From positions 574,935 to 638,934 of the forward strand of contig CM007342.1 of assembly GCA_000333855.2 (NCBI GenBank): a DNA stretch of 64,000 nt, in the 5' to 3' direction. Made by a program: the position numbers and the translations under genes. The stretch is from Endotrypanum monterogeii (lineage: Eukaryota > Euglenozoa > Kinetoplastea > Trypanosomatida > Trypanosomatidae). The notes under the pieces are model-generated. The model did not search any database, was not told where the DNA came from, and was given only the letters and a program-made list of their open reading frames with translations. Each line of letters begins with the position of its first letter. Within the stretch, counting starts at the first letter, position 1. This document shows positions 9,640-18,662 of this stretch, piece after piece.

Positions 9640-11130
9640 ATGTTGTGCGTGAGGAAGTTAACGTTTGTGGACAGGGCAGAGGAAAAGAGGCTGTGGAAGT
9701 ATGAGCTACAGAAGCAGTGGTGTGTTGGGGGCCCCATTGCCGTTCGCGTCCATGATTCCAAAGAAAGTGTGCTTGGATCGACGATTCCTGCGGCCTTTAC
9801 TCCCACGTCAGGGCTAGAGCAATCCTCACTCTGTGTTTCCTGGATAAGCGAAGACCCGGTCGAGGAACCTGTGCCACTCGAGGAGGCGAATGGGGAGGAA
9901 TGTGGGCAGTTGCCCGTCAGGGATGGAGGCGATTCGCCAGAGGCTCTAAAGACTCCTTTGTCCCCAGCAGGTTCGAAGACGGCGTGCGAAAAGCCTCCCA
10001 CTCCGCAAGGTGACGTGGCGATAGGCGTCCGAGACTCTGAGTCGTCTCCAGTTTCCATCGAACCACGGCCCCAGCCCACTGCTGAAGGTGCTCCTGGGGG
10101 TGACAAAGCTGCTATCCCTGTCACGTCGTTCGGTGATTTTGTCACTGCTGCTGCTGAAGCCAAGACAGGGGCTGCGTCAGATTTGCCGGTAGAGCTGATG
10201 AGCCCATCGTCGATGTCGGTAGGCTCCCCACGGAATAATATTGCCGCTGGAGAGAACAGCGATGCTGTGTCCCCATCAGCCCCTCTGGCACGCAGGGCTA
10301 CCTTTAGCGACTGCATGCCGATCAGCATCGCTAGGGCAACCGAGGGCGTGCTCCACTTTGAGGTGATCACCGTCTTGGGCACAAAGGTTGCGGTGGGGAG
10401 GGCGACTGTGCTATCTATTCTCGAGGCCGACACATCGCAATCACCCCAAGTTCAGCACTACTCTCTGCTCATCCGGCCGATGAACACCAAGGCTGAGAGC
10501 GCCAGCACGATTCACGCTGTGCTGGAGTTTAGCGTCATTGTCGGGACAACGGATGTCGCTACCGTAGTTTCCTTGGCCGCTAGCGCGTCTTCTGCTCCGA
10601 TGTCCACACCACTGCCTGCAGGTAACACGTGTTCCTTTTCTACCAATAGTTTCTACTTTCCCTCTCAATTTCTTTCTGGGCGTGGCGTCTACATAGTGAC
10701 CAATGTCCTCTGTGTGGAGAGTGACTCCGACGAACCTGTGCGACTGGAGATGGTCCTGCCGGAGGACATGAAGCAGATGTGTGTTCTACCAGATAAAAAG
10801 GCCCTTCTGCAGAAAAAAGGTGAGCGAGCCTACTTCACGTGCACGTGGGATTTGTGTAGTTCGTACGCGAGCACTGCCAAAAGCCAGGACACCGACGGGA
10901 AGTGGACCTCAGCTGGTTTGCATGTTTTGATTCGTGAGGGTGCCGTCAACAGGGCTCCTGTTGTTATCGAGCTGCTTGGTGAGCCCCCGCAAACAGAAGC
11001 GAAAGATGTGAATCCTTATATGTTCTTTCTCAATCATGCCAAAATCACGAACAACTCCTGTAACAGTGATGATGAGACCGCCTTGATGGATCTTTTACCC
11101 ATATCCCTTGTTACCCGTGCAGGCACCTAG
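9640..11130 (+). CDS. Conserved uncharacterised protein A (paralogue of the protein at 21058-22908)
   Basis: A 496-residue protein with no family I recognise. Its first about 35 residues and residues about 220-470 align by eye with the protein at 21058-22908. Shared landmarks are an LTFVD/LVLVD N-terminal motif followed by a Trp, the motif FYFPSQFLSGRG with YIVTNVLC (from about residue 338), and RAYFTCTWDL. Between the two conserved parts is an insert (about 40-220) rich in Pro, Ser, Ala and Glu that looks disordered and has no counterpart in the paralogue. The conserved part reads as beta-rich (alternating hydrophobic strands), so a beta-sandwich such as a C2-like or arrestin-like fold is possible but not shown. 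No signal peptide or membrane segment is visible. It is followed by RPL14 copy 1, as its paralogue is followed by RPL14 copy 2. The start is a true ATG whose position matches the conserved N-terminus. Confidence 0.8.
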   Translation: MLCVRKLTFVDRAEEKRLWKYELQKQWCVGGPIAVRVHDSKESVLGSTIPAAFTPTSGLEQSSLCVSWISEDPVEEPVPLEEANGEECGQLPVRDGGDSPEALKTPLSPAGSKTACEKPPTPQGDVAIGVRDSESSPVSIEPRPQPTAEGAPGGDKAAIPVTSFGDFVTAAAEAKTGAASDLPVELMSPSSMSVGSPRNNIAAGENSDAVSPSAPLARRATFSDCMPISIARATEGVLHFEVITVLGTKVAVGRATVLSILEADTSQSPQVQHYSLLIRPMNTKAESASTIHAVLEFSVIVGTTDVATVVSLAASASSAPMSTPLPAGNTCSFSTNSFYFPSQFLSGRGVYIVTNVLCVESDSDEPVRLEMVLPEDMKQMCVLPDKKALLQKKGERAYFTCTWDLCSSYASTAKSQDTDGKWTSAGLHVLIREGAVNRAPVVIELLGEPPQTEAKDVNPYMFFLNHAKITNNSCNSDDETALMDLLPISLVTRAGT

Positions 11131-11493
11131 ACAGCAACTGCATCGTAGTTCCTCGTCAAAGGCTATGACGCCCTCACATAGAGTTTCACTGGACCATCGG
11201 GAAACTCAGTGCGTCATTATCTTATTCAAGGAGTCCGTGATATGAACCACAGAGGGCAGAAGTGTCATGGGGAAATGCTTTGTTTCCCTTTCTCGCTCAT
11301 GACACGTAGTGGCGAATCAGAGCTGCTCTTTGCCAGCAAGTCCACCTCGTGGGCACTTTTTTTTTTTGAAAACGAAATCCATGGCGAGGTGAAAGGGGAT
11401 ATGGGCACACATGTTATGCCTACATATTGCATTCCCTTCGCTGTTTCTGCCCCCGAACGCCGTTATCTTCGATTTTCCACTTAGGTATCTAAG

Positions 11494-11494
<1 letters not shown>

Positions 11495-11527
<33 letters not shown>

Positions 11528-11530
11528 TAT
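11495..11530. repeat. ACATAT hexamer microsatellite
   Basis: Five or more tandem copies of ACATAT grading into AT dinucleotides. Confidence 0.9.
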
Positions 11531-11700
11531 TTACCCTTCGTAATGGTGATATTATTTCAGTTGCACTACTGGTGTGCTTTTGCCTCTTTTAAAATTCCCC
11601 TTCCTTGTAGAAGTTGGTGATCTTTCTGTCTTGGGAGTTGATATAGATTTGTGAACATGATTCTCCCTCACTTTTCTCCACCTTTTTTTTTCATTTCTGT

Positions 11701-11723
11701 GTGCGTGTGTGTGTGTGTGTGTG
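11701..11723. repeat. GT microsatellite
   Basis: A run of GT dinucleotides with one interruption (GC) near its left end. Confidence 0.85.
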
Positions 11724-11992
11724 CTCTTCATTTCAGCCCTCGGTGACCGTCTGGGGAGGAGGAGGAGCGGAAAACAAATACTCGAGCGCTATGTCGGAGT
11801 TTTAGTATTTTATACGGCGAGTAAGCGAGTGGATTCCTGTGTACGTTGCCGATGCTGAACTACTTCGGATGAGGGCCCGTGTCAAGCACCTACGTGGTGG
11901 ACTCGTAGTGATTGATTGTTACGTGTAGGCAACGGTCAGCTTCTGGACGACGCTGCGCATCGCTCTGACACGCAGCTGCGCATATTTCTGAA

Positions 11993-12007
11993 CCCCCCCC
12001 CCCCCCC
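11993..12007. repeat. C15 homopolymer run
   Basis: Fifteen consecutive C on the + strand followed shortly by a T-run. The exact length may be a sequencing estimate. Confidence 0.8.
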
Positions 12008-12947
12008 GATCCATTTTTTTTTCTTTGAAAAGAGATAGGGTTACCCTAACTTGTGGAAGCCTGCCGTGACCGACTTGTGGCTATGGGTGAGGTAGATGCG
12101 CCGTAGGATAGGGGAGGCGCTGATCCACATACTGCGAGAGACGGAGCGATGTTCAGCAAGTCTATTAGGAAAATATTTTCCCCAGATGTCTGTTTTGGGT
12201 GAAGGAGGTGTCCTCGCAGTATAGTGCTTCCATCGTCGATTCGCACCATGTGATGAAGCTGGGGCATGGCATGGCGTGGTGTGATGGGGTGAAAACAGGG
12301 TTTTACATAATATTATATCGCAGAACAGAAACTGCAAGAGGAAGCGATAGGGGGGAGAAAAAGAGCACGCACACGCGCACGCACACGCATCTGTTCATTC
12401 ATTGACACTATTGCACCTGGCGCTGCCTGCGGCTTTTTTCTCATTTTTCTCTTGTCGAGGGTTATCACCGGTGTTACGGTTGTCGTGGTTTGACGGTTCA
12501 CTCAGCTGCCAGCACCGCCTATTCACACCCAGCAGTTACAAAAAAATAAAAAAATGTGCGCTAACATCCATTGCTGGAAAGACGGGGGCTCGAGGTCCTT
12601 CATCAGAACAAGAGAAAGCCATAAGATCTTTTTTCCACTCCTACCTCTCACTAGTCTCCTCCCTTTCGAGGGTCTCAAAGTAGTACATCCGCTTCTCTCC
12701 CTCTTGATCTCATCCGGAGCGTCAGGTGATGATTCGCGGTCATCTCCTTTCCGTCCACGCGCGCGGTGGGCTGCTGCACCGTCATGTCTTTTGTCTGATT
12801 GCCCCTCCTCCCTCCCCTGACTTACCTTTTCTCCCTCTCTTCCTCTGTGTCTCCCCTGCTTGTGCGACTCACTCATTCGCTTACTCACATATTCACTCAC
12901 TCGCTCGTGCGCTTTGCCACTCCCGTTGTCACCGTGTCGTCGTGCGC

Positions 12948-12949
12948 AG
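12948..12949 (+). promoter_or_regulatory. Trans-splice acceptor AG for RPL14 copy 1
   Basis: The first clear AG after the pyrimidine-rich stretch that ends in GTCGTCGTGCGCAG. It predicts a 5' UTR of about 18 nt before ATG 12968. The same site exists in copy 2 at 23428-23429. Confidence 0.5.
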
Positions 12950-12967
12950 GGTATCGCAGTGTGCATC

Positions 12968-13495
12968 ATGGTCAAGTCCCACTACATCCGTGCCGGTCGC
13001 CTGGTACGCATCCTTCGTGGCCCTCGCCAGGACCGCGTCGGTGTGATCGTCGACATTGTCGACGCGAACCGCGTGCTGGTGGAGAACCCGGAGGACGCGA
13101 AGATGTGGCGTCACGTGCAGAACCTGAAGAACGTGGAGCCGCTGAAGTTCTGCGTGAGCATCAGCCGCAACTGCAGTGCGAAGGCGCTGAAGGATGCGCT
13201 GGATTCGTCGAAGGTGCTGGAGAAGTACGCGAAGACGCGCACTGCCACCCGCGTGGAGGCGAAGAAGGCGTGTGCTGCGTCGACGGACTTCGAGCGCTAT
13301 CAGCTGCGCGTTGCGCGCCGCTCTCGCGCGTACTGGACGCGCAAGGCGTTTGACGAGAAGGACGCGAAGACGCCTGTGTCGTGGCACAAGGTTGCGCTGA
13401 AGAAGCTGCAGAAGAAGGCCGCGAAGCTGGACTCGACCGAGGGCGCGAAGAAGCGCATGCAGAGAGCGATCGCTGCGCGCAAGGCGAAGAAGTAA
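12968..13495 (+). CDS. RPL14: 60S ribosomal protein L14 (eL14), copy 1
   Basis: A 175-residue basic protein of the eL14 family, a component of the large cytosolic ribosomal subunit. The N-terminal KOW/SH3-like part reads GRLVRILRGPRQDRVGVIVD with VDANRVLVENP following, as in eukaryotic L14. The Lys/Ala/Arg-rich C-terminal helix is also typical. The start at 12968 gives the canonical MVKSHYIRAGRLV N-terminus; the frame is open further upstream, but that part is 5' UTR. Codon use is strongly biased to GC-ending codons (GCG, AAG, CTG), as expected of a highly expressed gene. The encoded protein is identical to that of copy 2 at 23448-23975. Confidence 0.96.
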   Translation: MVKSHYIRAGRLVRILRGPRQDRVGVIVDIVDANRVLVENPEDAKMWRHVQNLKNVEPLKFCVSISRNCSAKALKDALDSSKVLEKYAKTRTATRVEAKKACAASTDFERYQLRVARRSRAYWTRKAFDEKDAKTPVSWHKVALKKLQKKAAKLDSTEGAKKRMQRAIAARKAKK

Positions 13496-13560
13496 GACTG
13501 TAATCCCCTTGCCTTCCCCCATTCCCTCTGATTCCTCTTATTTGTGATTTTGTTTGATCG

Positions 13561-14284
13561 TCGGTTGTTGTTAACCGCTGACCTGTAGTTTCTTCATTTA
13601 CCCCTAAAGGGGGATAGAAAAAAAAAAACTGAAAAAGAAAAGCAAAAGAATGAGACACTTTTTTTGTGTTTACAATGCAGCAATAGATGACACGAGTGCG
13701 ACCACCTCTACCCTTTTTAGGGAGGCCGAGGGGGCAGCGGTGTATGTGCAAGGCCATTACTGCACCTGCAGTTGCCTTTTCCCTAGTTCTACGGGAGTCT
13801 GGCAGGTCGTGATCATTATATCAGATGCATCGTCGGCTACTTGGCTGTTTTCTGATGCGTGCCTTCTGGAGGGTACTTCCAGGATTGTCCTAGTGTATCT
13901 TGATGTCTCACTCTCCATTGTCCGCGGTGGAGTGGTATGTCCTCGACTGTATGTTGCTAGCTGCTGCAGGCGGGGAGAAGCAGCTGTTCATGTCCACCTA
14001 TGCATTTCATTCTTTCGTTTCTACCTTCACATTTTTGACCCCCTTAAAAAAAATAATAACAAACATGACTAAAAAAGGTTGCCAAGTACTGTCACCTTAT
14101 AAATTTTGTTCTCACTTCGGGGGTGGTGACGGTGCGTGGTGCCGGGGAGGAGCACACTCACATACACACGAAGACACAGTCACACAGTAAAGGTGTGTTG
14201 TGTGTGCTGCGAGGCAGTGTTGAAGCTGTAAGGAAGAAGGGGGGGGGAAGCAAAAAAAAAAAGTTGAAAAAGGCCTGGGAAAAA
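13561..14284 (+). other. Spacer between RPL14 copy 1 and dephospho-CoA kinase
   Basis: About 0.7 kb. An ATG-initiated 140-codon frame (13650-14072) exists but is Cys-rich and low in coding character, so I do not call it. A pyrimidine tract near 14104-14118 and AG at 14148-14149 could serve the next gene; no ATG lies between that AG and 14285. A purine-rich run (about 14230-14285) precedes the start codon. Confidence 0.5.
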
Positions 14285-15019
14285 ATGATTCTCATCGGTT
14301 TGACAGGTGGGATTGCTTGCGGCAAGTCATGTGTGTCGCGAATGCTTGCCTATGAGTTTCATATGGAGGTTATCGATGCGGATCTCATCGTGCGTGAGCT
14401 CCAGGCCCCCCACGCTCCGTGCACGAGGCTCATAGCCGCGCGGTGGCCCTCCTGTGTGCATCCGGAGACTGGCGAGCTTGACCGTGCAGAGCTTGGCAGG
14501 ATCATCTTTAGCGACGCGCGTGCTCGACGGGAGCTGGGCAAGATAATGCATCCAGCTATTTTGAAGGCTATTTTGAAACGCATCGCCAGCGCGTGGTGGC
14601 GCGACCTTTGGCGCAGCGGTGCTGCTGCTTCGCCGTCTGTTGTGGTGCTGGACGCGCCCACGTTGTTTGAAACGCAAATGTTCCGGTACTTTATTAGCGC
14701 GTCGGTCGTGGTGAGTTGTTCAGAGCAGCGGCAGGTCGAGCGGCTACGTAGTCGGAACGGCTTGTCGCGGGAGGAGGCGCTGCAGCGCATTCGCAGTCAG
14801 ATGCCCCTAGAGGAAAAGCGTCGCCTAGCTGACTACGTCATCGATAACGACTGCGCAGACGACTTAGACTCACTTCGGAGATCTCTACACGAGTGTGTGG
14901 TGTGGATGTCGAAGCGGTCTAACAAACGGCTCACGTGCGTCTTCGGTTCTCTGGCTGTTGCTCTGACGGCGGTAATGGCTGGCGTAGGCTATGCGGGTTA
15001 TCGACTACTGCTAACATAA
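14285..15019 (+). CDS. DPCK: Dephospho-CoA kinase with C-terminal membrane anchor
   Basis: A 244-residue enzyme of the CoaE family, which phosphorylates the 3'-hydroxyl of the ribose in dephospho-CoA with ATP, the last step of coenzyme A synthesis. It begins MILIGLTGGIACGKS, carrying the P-loop (G8-S15). It also has the family's VIDADLIVREL segment, the LGKIMHPAI motif and the VVVLDAPTLFE motif near the middle. The lid-region motif SRNGLSREEAL and a C-terminal IDND complete the fold. The last 27 residues (218-244) form one hydrophobic helix after a basic KRSNKR stretch. This suggests a tail-anchored membrane protein facing the cytosol, on the ER or mitochondrial outer membrane. The start at 14285 puts the P-loop at the usual N-terminal position, and upstream in-frame sequence is purine-rich and unlikely to be coding. 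Confidence 0.93.
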   Translation: MILIGLTGGIACGKSCVSRMLAYEFHMEVIDADLIVRELQAPHAPCTRLIAARWPSCVHPETGELDRAELGRIIFSDARARRELGKIMHPAILKAILKRIASAWWRDLWRSGAAASPSVVVLDAPTLFETQMFRYFISASVVVSCSEQRQVERLRSRNGLSREEALQRIRSQMPLEEKRRLADYVIDNDCADDLDSLRRSLHECVVWMSKRSNKRLTCVFGSLAVALTAVMAGVGYAGYRLLLT

Positions 15020-15359
15020 GAGTATCTCCTTGAATCTCTCGGGTGGATGAGGAGGTGTCTACTTCCTTGTAGGAGGCGGCTATGGCTGATGTCATCAGAG
15101 GGGAGGTGGGGTGGGGTGGGGGTGATCGATATAAAAAAAAATCCCCCGTGGTCGGTTGGCTGGGTGTTTTTTTACTCCCACACCAAATAGGGAATGGGGG
15201 GAAACAAGGCACCGGTACGCAAATACACAAATACAACGAAGTCTTTCTTATTAGCCAACGAGGGTGAATTGGAGCGTAGTTGAAGCGACTCTGATCCGAG
15301 TCTGTAGGGGTGTGTATGTCACGCACGTAGCCGTGGCCCGCAAACTCTTTCACGCCTAG

Positions 15360-15383
15360 AATATATATATATATATATATATA
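15360..15383. repeat. AT microsatellite
   Basis: About eleven perfect AT dinucleotides. Confidence 0.9.
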
Positions 15384-15697
15384 GTTCGCAACGTTTGCAT
15401 GATACACTGTTCCAAACACCCTGCGGCACAGAAATATGTTCTCTTTCCCTGGAGGACTCTTCTCACTTGTCCTCATCTGCTCGGTCGCTTTCACTTTTTT
15501 TTTCCCCTACCCCTGACTTCTCGAGGATGTGTCTTTCTCTGCGTGTGTGTGTGTCTTTTGACCCCGGTTACCTCTACATCATAATAACTGTCCCTCTTCC
15601 CCATCCCTCCGGATGATAACGACACCACTGTAACCGTTGTCATCCATGCACGCTCAAGTATTTGTTTGCATTTGATATACAGTGAAAATATATTTTG

Positions 15698-15735
15698 TCA
15701 CTTCTTCCTCCTTCACTCCTCGTCTGCCGAAACAG
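15698..15735 (+). promoter_or_regulatory. Trans-splice acceptor for alanyl-tRNA synthetase
   Basis: A T/C tract (about 15698-15728) is followed by the first AG at 15734-15735. The next ATG is 15774, giving a 38-nt 5' UTR. In-frame sequence upstream of 15774 has no ATG. Confidence 0.65.
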
Positions 15736-15773
15736 AAAAACTGAAGCGCTTATTTCCGTTGCTGTACCGCGGG

Positions 15774-18662
15774 ATGTCGACCACCAAGTGGCCTGTGAGT
15801 CGAGTCCGCCAGGAGTTCGTGGACTACTTCAAGAGACAAGAGCACACCTTTGTGCCCGGTGACCATGTCTCCCCCCACAATGACCCCACGCTGCTGTTTA
15901 TCAACGCTGGTATGAATCAGTTCAAAGCGCTCTTTTTGGGGACTGCTGACCCCAACACTGAGTTTGGCCGTATGAAGCGAGCAGTCAACTCGCAAATGTG
16001 CATTCGTGCCGGTGGAAAGCACAACGACCTGGATGATGTCGGTCGTGACACATACCACCACACTTTTTTCGAAATGCTGGGGTCGTGGTCTTTTGGGGAC
16101 TACTTCAAGAAAGAGGCAATACATTGGGCCTGGGATTTGTTGACAGAGGTGTACAGGCTTCCCAAGGATCAGCTCTACGTAACCTATTTCGAAGGGGATG
16201 AGAAGAGCGGCCTGGCACCGGATCTGGAGGCGAAGGAATTGTGGAGCCAATACCTCCCCGAAAGCCAGATCATCCCTGGAAACATTAAGGACAACTTCTG
16301 GGAGATGGGTGACACCGGACCGTGCGGCTCGTGCTCGGAGGTTCACTTTGACCGCATCGGCAACAGAAATGCTGCCCATCTCGTGAACAAGGACGATCCG
16401 ATGGTGGTAGAGATTTGGAATTTGGTGTTTATGCAGTACGAGCGTCGCGCAGATGGCTCTCTCACTGAGCTGCCGCAGAAGCACATCGATACCGGCATGG
16501 GCTTGGAGCGTCTCACTTCCATCCTGCAGGGTGCAAAGTCTAACTACGACACAGACGCGTGGATCCCCATCTTCGAGGCGATTCAGGCTGTGACTGGCTA
16601 CCCGAAGTCATACGCAGAGATCCACGAGGACCCTGACAGCGACGCTGTGGTGGCCTACCGTGTCGTCGCTGACCACGTCCGATGCTTGACGACTGCCGTA
16701 GGCGACGGCGTCATGCCGGATTCCGTCGGTCGCGGCTTCGTGCTACGTCGCATTATCCGCCGCGCTGTGCGCTACGGGGTTCAGTTCCTCGGGGCTGAGC
16801 CTGGATTCTTCACGCAGCTGGTCGACAGCGTGTGCGCGTCCTTGGGCCCATTCTTCCCGCACCTAGAGGATCCCCGCAATATTCACCGCATCAAAGCGGT
16901 GCTGTCTGATGAAGAGCAATCGTTTGCCAAGACATGGGAAGTGGGGCTGAAACAGTTCAACCGTCTCGTGGGAGAATCTCGGGAGGGCGACTGCAAAGTG
17001 ATTGGCGCCAACGAGGCCTTTCTGCTGCACGACCGGTACGGGTTCCCGGTGGATTTGACTTGTTTGCTAGCTGAGAAGGAGGGCATGTCAGTGGACATGG
17101 AGGGCTTCAACTCCTTGATGAAGTCGAGCCAGGGAAACGCGGGGCGTGTGGCGGCTGCTAAAACATTTATCGATGCTTACCAGCTCGAGGAGCTCAAAAC
17201 ACGCGCCATTCCGCAGACCGACGACGCCGCCAAGTATGCCTGGACGGACTCCACTGGCGACGTACTCGCAGTCTTTGACAAGAAGAACAGCAAATTTATT
17301 TCTCTTCTGGAGCCTGGAAACGGTTTGGGTGAAGAGGAGGTAGGAATTATTCTGAATACCACAAATTTTTATTCCGAGTCTGGCGGACAGGTGTACGACA
17401 CGGGTCGCTTGGTTGCAGCGAGCGACTGTGTATTCGAGGTGCGGAAGGTGTACAACGTGGGCGGCTACGTGGTGCATGTGGGCAATCTCAGCAAGGATTC
17501 TACCTCTCCGATGCCTTCATCTGCCGTGGTGCAGTTGCAGGTAGACTACGAGCGCCGTTTGCCGATCGCAGCAAACCACACCTCTACGCATCAGCTGAAC
17601 TGGGTGCTGCGTCATGTGCTTGAGCAAAAGCCGGACAATTTTACGGAGGTTCAGCAGAAGGGATCTCTCGTGACGGATGAGATGCTTCGCTTTGACTTCA
17701 GCTATAACTCGAAGTTGTCCAATGAAGATCTTGTGCTTGTGGAGCGGCTGCTGAACGAGAAAATCCAGGCAGCTCTGCCCGTCTACCGCAAGGAGGTGCC
17801 GTTGGAGGATGCAAGCAAGATCAAGGGTCTTCGCTGCATGTTTGGCGAGAAGTACCCCGACCCAGTCAGCGTCGTTTCTATCGGCGCCCCGATCGACGAG
17901 ATGCTGGAGAGTCCGGAGAAGGAGGAGTGGCGTGATTACGCCGTTGAGTTCTGCGGTGGGACGCACCTCAAAAACCTGAGCCAGGCAGAGAAGGCGGTGA
18001 TCATCTCCGAGGAGGCCCTTATGAAGGGTGTGCGCCGGGTGGTGGTCGCTACGAAGGGAGAGGCTGAGAAAGTGATCAGGGTGGGTGATGAGTTGAAGAA
18101 ACAGTTCGATGAGCTGGTGAGCAAGGAGGCGACAGCGGCCAACGTGAAGGCGCTGTCGGTGCTGAACAAAAAGGTGGGTGATAGCTCTGCTCAACTGGTG
18201 CTCAAGAACGCGATGCGCGATGGCATCGATGTGGCTATCAAACAGATGAACGCATCCCTAAAGTCCAAGGCTGCGGAAATCAAGGATAAGGCCTCAGAGG
18301 CAGGCAGGGCCCTTGGCGCGTCGCACGACGCGGCTGCCGCACCATTTCTTGTCCTCCATATAACCGAATTTGGCGCAGAACGCGAGGCACTGCAGGCGTT
18401 TGCCGACAGCTTCTCCAGCACGGTGAGCGGGCCGGTGGGTGTCTTCCTCATCGGCAGTGACGACGAAAAGGCGCTCGCAATTGTGTCCATGCCAACTGCT
18501 TTCGTGGAAAGAAAGCTGAGCGCTGTCACGTGGGCAAAGACCTCCATTGGCAAGGGTGGCGGCAAGCCCAACGCCGCTCAGTCTGGTCTCCCCACCAAGG
18601 ACGTCTCTGCGGCTGCAGCTAAGGCCATGACAGAGGCGGAGAAGATGAAGGCGTCTCTGTAG
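15774..18662 (+). CDS. ALARS: Alanyl-tRNA synthetase
   Basis: A 962-residue class II aminoacyl-tRNA synthetase that charges tRNA-Ala. The N-terminal catalytic domain has FINAGMNQFK (residues 42-51), the RAGGKHNDLDDVG motif (from 78), HHTFFEMLGSWSFGDYF, and the motif 3 region GRGFVLRRIIRRAVRYG. The editing domain carries the zinc ligands HTSTH (H602, H606) and CGGTH (C727, H731), so mischarged Ser- or Gly-tRNA-Ala hydrolysis should be intact. A coiled region and a C-Ala domain with GKGGGKP close the protein, the full-length eukaryotic layout. Trypanosomatids usually have one AlaRS gene serving both cytosol and mitochondrion. No ATG-initiated N-terminal extension is visible here, so dual targeting, if any, is not explained by an obvious long form. 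Confidence 0.97.
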   Translation: MSTTKWPVSRVRQEFVDYFKRQEHTFVPGDHVSPHNDPTLLFINAGMNQFKALFLGTADPNTEFGRMKRAVNSQMCIRAGGKHNDLDDVGRDTYHHTFFEMLGSWSFGDYFKKEAIHWAWDLLTEVYRLPKDQLYVTYFEGDEKSGLAPDLEAKELWSQYLPESQIIPGNIKDNFWEMGDTGPCGSCSEVHFDRIGNRNAAHLVNKDDPMVVEIWNLVFMQYERRADGSLTELPQKHIDTGMGLERLTSILQGAKSNYDTDAWIPIFEAIQAVTGYPKSYAEIHEDPDSDAVVAYRVVADHVRCLTTAVGDGVMPDSVGRGFVLRRIIRRAVRYGVQFLGAEPGFFTQLVDSVCASLGPFFPHLEDPRNIHRIKAVLSDEEQSFAKTWEVGLKQFNRLVGESREGDCKVIGANEAFLLHDRYGFPVDLTCLLAEKEGMSVDMEGFNSLMKSSQGNAGRVAAAKTFIDAYQLEELKTRAIPQTDDAAKYAWTDSTGDVLAVFDKKNSKFISLLEPGNGLGEEEVGIILNTTNFYSESGGQVYDTGRLVAASDCVFEVRKVYNVGGYVVHVGNLSKDSTSPMPSSAVVQLQVDYERRLPIAANHTSTHQLNWVLRHVLEQKPDNFTEVQQKGSLVTDEMLRFDFSYNSKLSNEDLVLVERLLNEKIQAALPVYRKEVPLEDASKIKGLRCMFGEKYPDPVSVVSIGAPIDEMLESPEKEEWRDYAVEFCGGTHLKNLSQAEKAVIISEEALMKGVRRVVVATKGEAEKVIRVGDELKKQFDELVSKEATAANVKALSVLNKKVGDSSAQLVLKNAMRDGIDVAIKQMNASLKSKAAEIKDKASEAGRALGASHDAAAAPFLVLHITEFGAEREALQAFADSFSSTVSGPVGVFLIGSDDEKALAIVSMPTAFVERKLSAVTWAKTSIGKGGGKPNAAQSGLPTKDVSAAAAKAMTEAEKMKASL

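Larger units (their letters stand above)
11131..12679 (+). other. Spacer between protein A and the RPL14 repeat unit
   Basis: About 1.5 kb with no convincing gene. It holds a hexamer ACATAT array (11495-11530), a GT run (11701-11723) and a C15 run (11993-12007). The telomere-like inverted pair TAGGGT/ACCCTA occurs once at 12036-12048. The open frames here are short and compositionally biased. Confidence 0.6.
12680..13560 (+). repeat. RPL14 repeat unit, copy 1
   Basis: An 881-bp block repeated at 23160-24040 (offset 10480). By direct comparison I find four differences, at 12685, 12709, 12905 and 13126. Only the last lies in the coding region and it is synonymous (CTG versus CTC). The block covers the 5' flank with its pyrimidine tract, the whole RPL14 coding region and about 65 bases of 3' flank. 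Outside these limits the two loci are unrelated, which points to gene conversion or recent duplication of exactly this unit. Confidence 0.95.
15020..15773 (+). other. Spacer before alanyl-tRNA synthetase
   Basis: About 0.75 kb with no gene. It contains an AT run (15360-15383), C/T-rich stretches, and the splice acceptor of the next gene. Confidence 0.65.

Noticed and set aside
12036..12049. Telomere-like inverted hexamers TAGGGT/ACCCTA
   Set aside because: A single short occurrence, not an array; chance is likely in a spacer of this size.
12860..12967. N-terminal extension of RPL14 (and the same at 23340-23447)
   Set aside because: This is 5' flank upstream of the predicted spliced leader site; the canonical L14 start is MVKSHYIRAG.
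13650..14072. ATG-initiated 140-codon frame after RPL14 copy 1
   Set aside because: Cys-rich and irregular composition, no recognisable domain, and codon use unlike the flanking genes.
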